A stretch of 59,005 nucleotides of DNA, from the NCBI GenBank assembly GCA_035530375.1, contig DATKUY010000051.1, positions 1-59,005 of the forward strand. The letters are read 5' to 3'. The position numbers and the translations under genes were made by a program. The notes under the pieces were generated by a model that was given only the letters and a program-made list of their open reading frames with translations, searched no databases and was not told where the DNA came from. Positions 52,362-59,005 of this stretch are shown one piece after another. The first letter of the stretch is position 1. Each line of letters starts with the position of its first letter. The DNA is from Sulfuricella sp035530375. GTDB taxonomy: Bacteria > Pseudomonadota > Gammaproteobacteria > Burkholderiales > Sulfuricellaceae.

Positions 52362-54790
52362 AAAACTGGAGCATCAAATACCGGATATTGTTTCTGGCCA
52401 TGTTCCCTGTAGTCGTCATCTCCATCCTGCTGACTATGCTGGTCATGGTAGGTGGAATCAGGGAGATGGATGGGGCACTTAAAGCGCGAGGCATGCTGAT
52501 TTCCCGCCAACTCGCATCGGCCAGCGAATATGGCGCATTTTCAGGTAACCGGGAAACTCTTCAGGCGCTTACCCAGGGGATGATGAAGGAAGGTGACGTC
52601 AGCGCGATTATTATTGCCGATGACCGCAACCGGATTCTTGCGGAAAACGGCCGGCCTGGCCAGTTCGATCTTAATGCCGCCAAGTCGACAGAGACGGGCC
52701 AGATCGTTGCCAGCGTGGAGGACCATCTGATTTTTGTCGCACCGATTTTTCAGAAAAATAACGATATCGACGAATACGGTTTGTCTGATCGAGCGCCGCG
52801 CAATCTCGACAAGGAAAAGAAGTTGCTTGGGCATGTTTACGTGGATCTATCCACCGTTCCCACCCAGCAGCGTAAAAACCATTTTGTCATGATCGGGCTG
52901 GCTATTGGCAGTCTCGGCCTGTTCGGCGCCCTGATGCTGGCGCTTCGTCTTAGCCGCGACGTAACTTCGCCGCTGTCGCGCTTGCTCGAAGCGGTCTTGC
53001 TTATGACCCAAGGCAAACTCGATACGCGTGTTGTGACTGATTCCGGGGGGGAGCTGGCGAAACTGGAAAAGGGCTTCAACGGCATGGCGGCAGAACTGCA
53101 ATCGGTTTACGGCACCATGCAGGAGCGCATCGAAGAGCGGACAAGGGATTTGGAGAAGCTCAAGGAGGAGGCTTTGCAGGCCAAGGCCAGCGCGGAATTC
53201 GCCAATCAGGCGAAAAGCCGGTTCCTCGCCCATATGAGCCATGAAATTCGCACGCCGTTGAATGGATTGATCGGATTTCTCGGTCTGATGGCTAAAACCA
53301 GCATCGATAATGTTCAGCAGAATTATCTCGATATCTGCGAAACGTCCGCCCTATCCTTGCTGACCATCATTAATGATATCCTGGATCTGTCCAAGATCGA
53401 AGCGGGCAAGCTGTCGATTGAATGTCTGGCTTTCGATCTGGGCCATTTGATCGAGCAATGCACCCATCTTTATATGCCCAACGCCCAAGGCAGGGGATTG
53501 CCCTTGATCCTGGAAATCGATCAGAACATCCCGCATAGCTTGATGGGTGATCCTGCCCGCATACGCCAGATATTGGCCAATCTCCTCGGCAATGCCATCA
53601 AGTTCACCCGCTCCGGTAAAATTACCGTCACCGTGAAACGTTTGGCTGGAATCGGAGGTTTCGCCAATATCGAAATGTGTGTGGCGGATACGGGAATCGG
53701 CATGTCCGACGAGCAGCTAAGCAAGTTATTCCAGCCATTTAGCCAAGGGGACGCCTCAATCACCCGGCGTTATGGGGGTACAGGGCTGGGGCTCGTTATT
53801 TCCCGTCACCTGGTTGAGTTGATGAATGGCACCATCGCGGTTGAGAGCGAGGCAGGCAAAGGGTCGAGATTCACGGTTTCGCTACGCCTCGCGGAAGTTG
53901 GCGGAGATATCGCATTGCCAGTGCTCAAGTCATTGGAAATGCTGGATTGGCGGCGCAGTTCCACGCCGCAGGAGGAAAAACCGATGCCGATTTCTCCTCC
54001 TGCACGGTTGCGCATCCTGGTGGTGGATGACAACGAAATCAACCGAAAATTGAGCATGATTCTGTTGCGACAGTGGGATATCGACGTCGATGAGGCGGCG
54101 GATGGCATCGCTGCTGTGGAAGCCAGCGCCAACCAGGATTACGACCTGATTCTGATGGATGTGCACATGCCAGCGATGGATGGATTGGAAGCGACCCGGC
54201 GCATCCGGATGTTGCAAGGCGGCAAGCGCGTTCCTATCGTCGCACTAACAGCCAATGCGCTGGGCGGGGACAGGGAGCGCTATCTGTCCGCCGGGATGGA
54301 TGGCTACCTGGAGAAACCGCTGTCCGAGAAGGCTCTGCGCGACACCATTGAAAATTGGTGCGTGCTGACGACCAGCGCCTCGCCTGACAGAAAAGAAGAG
54401 ATGGAAAACGAAGAGAGCGATTTGCCCGTTTCTCCTCGTTCCGATTTGCCGATCATTGATGTCAAGCTCGGTATCGCCCGGGCTGGCGGCCACCGGCACG
54501 ATTGGCTTGCCTTGATGAAAATGCAGATTGGCGATTTGCAGGTTTCCATGGAGGCATTGCAGTACGCGCATCAGGCTGCTGATTTTGGCAAGATGGAAGA
54601 ACTGGCTCACAGGCTACGCGGCGGTGCGCTTTATTGTGGCGTTCTGGCGCTCGAGTTTGCCGCCATGCAACTGGAAGAGTCATGCCGAAATGTCGCATCG
54701 GACATTACTGAAAAGTTGACATTCTTCCAGCAGGAGGCGGAAAGTTTTCTGGCCTTGGTGTCAAGCGGCGCAATTCCGGAATTATCCTGA
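52358..54790 (+). CDS. BarA/GacS-like hybrid sensor histidine kinase
   Basis: 810 residues: membrane helix (about 10-32), periplasmic sensor (about 35-175, BarA type with ASASEYGAFSGNRETLQ), second helix (about 176-197), HAMP, coiled coil, HisKA with His295 (FLAHMSHEIRTPLNG), HATPase (NLLGNAIKF, GTGLGLVISR), receiver with Asp601 (LILMDVHMPAMDG) and a C-terminal HPt domain with His751 (AHRLRGGA). A His-Asp-His relay is therefore complete, but no response regulator with a DNA-binding output follows; the partner must be elsewhere. It overlaps the binding-protein gene by four bases. Confidence 0.94.
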   Translation: MKNWSIKYRILFLAMFPVVVISILLTMLVMVGGIREMDGALKARGMLISRQLASASEYGAFSGNRETLQALTQGMMKEGDVSAIIIADDRNRILAENGRPGQFDLNAAKSTETGQIVASVEDHLIFVAPIFQKNNDIDEYGLSDRAPRNLDKEKKLLGHVYVDLSTVPTQQRKNHFVMIGLAIGSLGLFGALMLALRLSRDVTSPLSRLLEAVLLMTQGKLDTRVVTDSGGELAKLEKGFNGMAAELQSVYGTMQERIEERTRDLEKLKEEALQAKASAEFANQAKSRFLAHMSHEIRTPLNGLIGFLGLMAKTSIDNVQQNYLDICETSALSLLTIINDILDLSKIEAGKLSIECLAFDLGHLIEQCTHLYMPNAQGRGLPLILEIDQNIPHSLMGDPARIRQILANLLGNAIKFTRSGKITVTVKRLAGIGGFANIEMCVADTGIGMSDEQLSKLFQPFSQGDASITRRYGGTGLGLVISRHLVELMNGTIAVESEAGKGSRFTVSLRLAEVGGDIALPVLKSLEMLDWRRSSTPQEEKPMPISPPARLRILVVDDNEINRKLSMILLRQWDIDVDEAADGIAAVEASANQDYDLILMDVHMPAMDGLEATRRIRMLQGGKRVPIVALTANALGGDRERYLSAGMDGYLEKPLSEKALRDTIENWCVLTTSASPDRKEEMENEESDLPVSPRSDLPIIDVKLGIARAGGHRHDWLALMKMQIGDLQVSMEALQYAHQAADFGKMEELAHRLRGGALYCGVLALEFAAMQLEESCRNVASDITEKLTFFQQEAESFLALVSSGAIPELS

Positions 54791-54802
54791 AAAGAGCAGT
54801 TG

Positions 54803-54820
54803 AACCGCAAAGGCGCGAAG
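54803..54820. repeat. Single diverged arm of the 22932-23055 palindromic element
   Basis: AACCGCAAAGGCGCGAAG is close to the arm of the element between ybbA and ybbP. Only one arm is present. It follows the hybrid kinase gene directly. Confidence 0.5.
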
Positions 54821-54970
54821 ATGCAAATGAAATGGGAATAGCAGGGATGGGCGGGCGGCCAACTCGCAAAATCATGATGTTATCAAATTCACCCAATCGC
54901 CTTGTGGGCGCACGTAAAAATTTTTATAGCCTATTGTGCCATCGCGGTTAGTGAATTGCCGTTCCTGGCC

Positions 54971-55003
54971 AAAAAAATCCCGCAATGCCTTTCGGCATGC
55001 GGG
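54971..55003 (-). terminator. Rho-independent terminator of the mcp-cheW operon
   Basis: Stem CCCGC(A)ATGCC / GGCATGCGGG with a TTTC loop and one bulged A. On the minus strand ATTTTTTT follows. It lies 26 bases after the cheW stop. Confidence 0.93.
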
Positions 55004-55028
55004 CTAAGGGGGACTGATGCGATGCGGG

Positions 55029-55514
55029 TTACGCAGCCACTCGCTCTATTAACTCCATATTCTGACTGCTCATCAATTCCTCGATATCCACCAGAATCAG
55101 CATCCTGCCGTCCGCCGTGCCGATGCCATTCACATACTGCATGTTGATGGCCGAACCGAATTCCGGCGCGGTCTTGACCTGATCCGGGGCGAGGGTGATG
55201 ACGTCGGAAACGCCGTCCACCACCATGCCGACGACCCGGTTGGCGACATTCAGGATGATCACCACCGTCAGTTCGTTGTACTCGGCATGGCCCAGATTGA
55301 ACTTGATGCGCATGTCCACGATCGGCACGATAATACCGCGCAGGTTGATGACGCCCTTGATGAACCCCGGCGTGTTGGCGATGGCGGTAACGGCGTCATA
55401 ACCGCGTATCTCCTGCACCTTGAGGATATCGATGCCGTATTCCTCATTACCCAGGGTAAATGAGAGAAATTCGCCAGCCGCCGCGGTTGCATTCTCAATG
55501 GCTGATTGAGTCAT
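55029..55514 (-). CDS. cheW: Chemotaxis coupling protein CheW
   Basis: 161 residues from the ATG at 55514, which has GGAG five bases before it; an ATG at 55529 adds MDGDN. CheW fold: FLSFTLGNEEYGIDILKVQEIRGYDAVTAIANTPGFIKGVINLRGIIVPIVDMR, then VVDGVSDVITL. It links chemoreceptors to the kinase CheA. The large chemoreceptor gene lies directly upstream, so the pair is likely dedicated. CheA is not in the window. Confidence 0.95.
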   Translation of the reverse strand: MTQSAIENATAAAGEFLSFTLGNEEYGIDILKVQEIRGYDAVTAIANTPGFIKGVINLRGIIVPIVDMRIKFNLGHAEYNELTVVIILNVANRVVGMVVDGVSDVITLAPDQVKTAPEFGSAINMQYVNGIGTADGRMLILVDIEELMSSQNMELIERVAA

Positions 55515-55531
55515 ATTGTCTCCGTCCATTT

Positions 55532-58348
55532 TTAGAACTCCTGCCAGTCGCCGCCTTCGTTTGAGGGCTTGGCGAGTTTGGGTTTGACAACGGAGCGGCC
55601 CTGTGTCGCTGTGGTTATTGCGACAGGAGCGGCGAGCTGTCTGGGGGTGGATGAGCGGCTGCCATTATCCAGTTTGAATACGGAGACAGTCTGGGTCAGG
55701 TTTTGCGCCTGCTCTTCCAGCGATTCGGCTGCGGCGGCAGCCTCTTCCACCAGTGCCGCATTCTGCTGGGTGACTTCGTCCATCTGCGTGACCGCCTGGT
55801 TCACCTGTTCGATGCCCGAACTTTGCTCTACCGAGGCTGCCGAAATTTCCGACATGATGTCGGTGACGCGCTTGATCGAGGTGACGATCTCCTCCATGGT
55901 GCTGCCGGCCTGCTCAACCAGCCTGGAACCCGCTTCCACCTTGTCGACCGAATCGCCGATCAGGGTCTTGATCTCCTTGGCAGCGGCAGCGGAGCGTTGT
56001 GCCAGATTGCGCACCTCGGCCGCTACCACGGCAAAGCCCCGGCCCTGTTCGCCAGCACGGGCGGCTTCTACCGCTGCATTGAGGGCAAGGATGTTGGTCT
56101 GGAAAGCGATGCCGTCGATCACGCTGATGATGTCGACAATCTTGCGCGAAGATTCGTTGATCGAGGCCATGGTTTCGACCACTTGGCCGACCACCGCGCC
56201 ACCCTTGCCGGCGACATCGGATGCGCCGATCGCAAGCTGGTTGGCCTGTTTGGCATTTTCGGCGTTGGCCTTGACCGTGCTGGTGAGCTCTTCCATGCTG
56301 GAGGCGGTTTCCTCCAGGCTGGAGGCCTGTTCCTCGGTGCGCTGGGAAAGATCCTGGTTGCCCTGGGCAATTTCCTTGGCGGCGGTGTTGATCGAATCGG
56401 TGGCTTCCTTGATCTCGCCGACGATTTCCTTCAGCTTTTCAACGGTGGCATTGGAATCGTCTTTCAGTTGGCCGAAGGTGCCGTAGTACTCATTGGTGAT
56501 GCTCTCGGTGAGGTCGCCGCGTGCCAGCGCTCCCAACATGCGGACTACTTCGTTAAGCCCGGTTTCGCTGGTTTGCGTGAGCTTGTTGATGCCCTCGCCC
56601 AATTGCTTGAAGAATCCGGTTTTGCCGGTCATGTCCATGCGGTGACTGAAATCGCCCATGACTGCGCCGTCCACGATAGCGGCGATTTCCCTCTCGGTCG
56701 CAACTTCAGCGGTGCGGTCATTCCATTCGACCACGGAACCGAGTCGTTCCCCTCGTTCGTTGATGACCGGGTTGGCGGCAAGTGCGAAGGTGCGTCCGCC
56801 CATCATGATTTCCGCGCGGAATGTGCTGGTGAATGTAGCCAGCAACTGCTTCTGGTGTTCCGGGTTTTTATGGAAACTGTCTATGCTCAGATTGTTCAAT
56901 CCGGTTGCGCTGAAGTTTGGCAGGTCTTTCTTGATGTCGTTTTCGGCAACCTTGAACATCTCTTCGACGGAACGGTTCATGTAGATGATGTTGCGGTCGT
57001 TGTCGGCGATCATCACGCTGGTCGCGACGTTGTCCAGTGCGATCTGGATGCGTAGCGCCTCGTTGGCGACGCGCTGGGATTCTGCAACGTCAAAGCCCAG
57101 CTTGATCTGCATCTGCCTTAATGCATTCAGCACCTTGCCGATCTCATTGTGGGCGGGGGGCTCGATAATGTTTGCATAATTGCCCTGGGCGATCTGGCCG
57201 AAATAACCCACGGCATTTTGCAGCGGTTTGACGATGGCGCGAATCAGGATAAAGCCGATCCAGATCGACAGCAGAATGCCGGCCACAATGATCGCAATGG
57301 AGGTGTTCCTGATCGTGGCATAGCGGCTTTGTGCCTGTTCGTATTCTGCCTTGGCTGTATTGAGCTGTAGCTCCCCCAGAGCGGCTATCCCTTCTCCCAC
57401 AGGCTGGTAGAGAGGGCGAATGACATCCACCACCAGCCGGTTCGCTTCCTTGATGTTGTTGGCACGCAGTGCTGCAACAGCAGGCTTGAGGCCCTCAGTT
57501 ACGAATTTCTTGCGGTCGTCGGCGAATTTATCCGCCAGCTTTTTCTCCTCAGGCGTAAGGTAGGTTGCCATATAAGCGCCCCATACCGTGCTGATTTCCT
57601 CAATATTTTTTTCGATTTTAGCGGTATTGTGGTTGATGACGTCCGGAGTGGGCGTATTTAGCGATACCGCGATGGCGAGACGGTTTTGCAAGAGTAGCGA
57701 CTCAATATGATCGACTTGTCCGAGTGCAATGGTGCGATCTTCGTAAACGGTTTTCAATCCTTCATTTGCCTTGGTCAGGCCGTACAGCCCGTACAGGCCG
57801 ATGCCGATCAGGAGTACTGACATCAAACCGATGACAAAGGCCAGCCGCGCTTTGATGCTCATGCTTCCTAACGCGTCGAGCATGCTGAAGATGCTGGGTT
57901 TCACGACCTTGCCTTCGTGGATTTTCAGGCCGCCGGACCGGCCGTCCCGGAACAGTAAGTAGGCGCTGGACGCCGCTTCGATTTGGGCGCGGCTGGGTTT
58001 GCTGCGCACCGACATGTAGCCTACCAGCTGATTGTTTTCCCAGATCGGCGTGGCATTCGCCAGCACCCAGTAATAATCTCCGTTCTTGCAGCGGTTCTTG
58101 ACCATCCCCGTCCATGGCTTGCCGGCCTTGAGAGTGCCGTACAGATCGGCGAAAGCCTCCGCTGGCATGTCTGGATGGCGCACGATATTGTGGGGGGACC
58201 CGATCAATTCCTGTGAACTAAAGCCGCTGATGCGCAGAAAATCCTGGTTGATGTAGGTAATGACACCTTTCAGGTCAGTTTTCGAAACAATAGAATCGCT
58301 TTCAGTCAGTGCATATTCGTTGTTGGTAACAGGCATGTTCATACGCAT
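55532..58348 (-). CDS. Chemoreceptor with Aer-type PAS, membrane and second PAS domain
   Basis: 938 residues. An Aer-like PAS domain at the N-terminus (about 10-125; ISGFSSQELIGSPHNIVRHPDMP, NGDYYWVLANATPIW) is followed by a membrane helix (about 165-190), a four-helix periplasmic sensor, a second helix (about 350-372), HAMP, a second PAS (about 425-535; ATSVMIADNDRNIIYMNRSVEEMF), another HAMP-like segment and the signalling tip (QTNILALNAAVEAARAGEQGRGFAVVAAEVR). The C-terminal pentapeptide DWQEF resembles the NWETF CheR/CheB docking tail. Two PAS domains suggest redox or energy sensing plus a periplasmic ligand. cheW follows and the dsrA-type gene is 280 bases upstream. Confidence 0.95.
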   Translation of the reverse strand: MRMNMPVTNNEYALTESDSIVSKTDLKGVITYINQDFLRISGFSSQELIGSPHNIVRHPDMPAEAFADLYGTLKAGKPWTGMVKNRCKNGDYYWVLANATPIWENNQLVGYMSVRSKPSRAQIEAASSAYLLFRDGRSGGLKIHEGKVVKPSIFSMLDALGSMSIKARLAFVIGLMSVLLIGIGLYGLYGLTKANEGLKTVYEDRTIALGQVDHIESLLLQNRLAIAVSLNTPTPDVINHNTAKIEKNIEEISTVWGAYMATYLTPEEKKLADKFADDRKKFVTEGLKPAVAALRANNIKEANRLVVDVIRPLYQPVGEGIAALGELQLNTAKAEYEQAQSRYATIRNTSIAIIVAGILLSIWIGFILIRAIVKPLQNAVGYFGQIAQGNYANIIEPPAHNEIGKVLNALRQMQIKLGFDVAESQRVANEALRIQIALDNVATSVMIADNDRNIIYMNRSVEEMFKVAENDIKKDLPNFSATGLNNLSIDSFHKNPEHQKQLLATFTSTFRAEIMMGGRTFALAANPVINERGERLGSVVEWNDRTAEVATEREIAAIVDGAVMGDFSHRMDMTGKTGFFKQLGEGINKLTQTSETGLNEVVRMLGALARGDLTESITNEYYGTFGQLKDDSNATVEKLKEIVGEIKEATDSINTAAKEIAQGNQDLSQRTEEQASSLEETASSMEELTSTVKANAENAKQANQLAIGASDVAGKGGAVVGQVVETMASINESSRKIVDIISVIDGIAFQTNILALNAAVEAARAGEQGRGFAVVAAEVRNLAQRSAAAAKEIKTLIGDSVDKVEAGSRLVEQAGSTMEEIVTSIKRVTDIMSEISAASVEQSSGIEQVNQAVTQMDEVTQQNAALVEEAAAAAESLEEQAQNLTQTVSVFKLDNGSRSSTPRQLAAPVAITTATQGRSVVKPKLAKPSNEGGDWQEF

Positions 58349-58440
58349 GGCAAATCTCCCTGTGAAAATATTATTAATTACTGAGGTAAAAATGCCCCTG
58401 GCTATCCATACTGGCGCAGGTGGTCATCCAGAGAGATTCT

Positions 58441-58466
58441 GGATTCACGCCTGCACGGGAGTAACG
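58441..58466. repeat. Dispersed intergenic element (copy 2)
   Basis: GGATTCACGCCTGCACGGGAGTAACG matches the segment at 6829-6854 at 22 of 26 positions. It is upstream of the chemoreceptor gene. Confidence 0.6.
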
Positions 58467-58562
58467 GTTATTTGAGAGCCGGTTTGATTTATTATTCTTG
58501 CAAAAATCATCCAGTTAAAACTGGTTCGATGATGTATCGATATATAAAAAAACTTAGGGGGA

Positions 58563-58610
58563 TGCTGATTCTGTATCCGGGATTACTCATGTCGGAATAC
58601 AGAATCAGCA
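58563..58610 (-). terminator. Hairpin after the dsrA-type gene
   Basis: TGCTGATTCTGTAT and ATACAGAATCAGCA form a perfect 14-bp stem around a 20-base loop, 19 bases after the stop of the minus-strand dsrA tail. A run of seven Ts follows about ten bases after the stem on that strand. It marks the probable end of the transcript. Confidence 0.75.
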
Positions 58611-58628
58611 TGGCCAGATCGTAGCGGA

Positions 58629-59005
58629 TCAGGCTGCCCCCGCTTTTCTTTGTTCAGCCTTTTCGACCTCCTCATCCCATCCGTCCATACGAACATATGG
58701 GTTGGAACGCGGTTCGCGGATCATGTTCGGGTCGATATCGACACCAATGCCTTCCAGGAAGTTGACCAGGCCGATACGGTCGATCATTTCGCCGGTGCGC
58801 TCGTGTTCCAGCGCGTTTTCGGCGAAGAAATCGATGGTATTCTGGCCAATTTCAACCAGTTTGGCGAAATCTTCGTCGGACTCCATTTTCATGAACGGCA
58901 CAATCACGGTGCCCATGGTCGCGCCGATCTTCAGCACGCTCTTGCCGCCGATCAGGATGGTGACGCCCTTATCCTTGCCCGGAGCCAGCGCGCCGGTCAT
59001 GACGT
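58629..59005 (-). CDS. dsrA: Dissimilatory sulfite reductase alpha subunit, C-terminal part
   Basis: The last 125 residues of a protein that enters from the right edge. GVTILIGGKSVLKIGATMGTVIVPFMKME and the ending NMIREPRSNPYVRMDGWDEE align with DsrA of sulfate reducers (MGSLLVPF and KEPRTNPY in Desulfovibrio) better than with DsrB, whose C-terminus differs. In sulfur-oxidising betaproteobacteria reverse DsrAB oxidises stored sulfur to sulfite. The siroheme and cluster cysteines lie outside the window. A terminator-like hairpin follows its stop and dsrB does not follow, so the operon order is unusual. Confidence 0.82.
   Translation of the reverse strand, partial: VMTGALAPGKDKGVTILIGGKSVLKIGATMGTVIVPFMKMESDEDFAKLVEIGQNTIDFFAENALEHERTGEMIDRIGLVNFLEGIGVDIDPNMIREPRSNPYVRMDGWDEEVEKAEQRKAGAA

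Noticed and set aside
55703..57055. 450-residue open frame opposite the chemoreceptor gene
   Set aside because: Antisense shadow; the minus-strand chemoreceptor is unmistakable.

Overview
The window looks like a chromosomal segment from a sulfur-oxidising betaproteobacterium, probably in or near the order Nitrosomonadales (Sulfuricella, Gallionella or Thiobacillus relatives). The evidence is the moderately GC-rich coding style, betaproteobacterial gene neighbourhoods (a peroxiredoxin relative beside phoH, lemA beside two TPM genes, mnmH divergent from selD), and the C-terminus of a dissimilatory sulfite reductase alpha subunit (DsrA) at the right edge. The genus is inference.

Layout. 1-5.8 kb: end of a type I-C CRISPR-Cas locus (cas4 tail, cas1, cas2, leader, 56 full 37-nt repeats plus one truncated repeat). 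The array runs directly into two degenerate repeats of type I-E form. 5.8-13.5 kb: a DUF1003 membrane protein, tsaB-rimI-udg4, lemA with two TPM-domain genes, lplT, and a divergent LysR regulator with a small conserved gene. 13.5-20 kb: phoH (PIN-PhoH), a peroxiredoxin-like gene that has lost its catalytic cysteine, thpR with an apparently non-AUG start, a host-attachment-family gene behind an FNR-like dyad, a lower-GC pair (YciI, GST), and the divergent selenium genes mnmH and selD. 20-26.8 kb: a two-component pair, tesA/ybbA/ybbP, and purT. 26.8-29.3 kb: a tight operon of a duplicated DUF1538 membrane protein and two PII-like proteins. 29.7-39.7 kb: rhlE, typA, rmuC, a PAS-GGDEF-EAL protein, an ATM1-type ABC exporter and small periplasmic proteins. 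39.8-49.3 kb: a 1154-residue protein resembling PPi-dependent PEP carboxykinase, HU, an EF-hand-like protein, ycaO, ylqF and small unknown genes. 49.3-54.8 kb: an overlapping operon of TonB-dependent receptor, periplasmic binding protein and BarA-like hybrid kinase. 55-59 kb: cheW, a large PAS-containing chemoreceptor and the dsrA tail.

The most interesting units are the I-C/I-E chimeric CRISPR array with its unusually long I-C repeat, the DUF1538-PII-PII operon (a candidate PII-gated cation transporter), the receptor-binding protein-kinase operon (a candidate trans-envelope sensor), the PPi-PEPCK-like enzyme and the cysteine-less peroxiredoxin. Many intergenic spaces hold short palindromic dispersed elements. 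No rRNA, tRNA or insertion sequence was recognised. All family assignments come from reading the sequence, not from a search.
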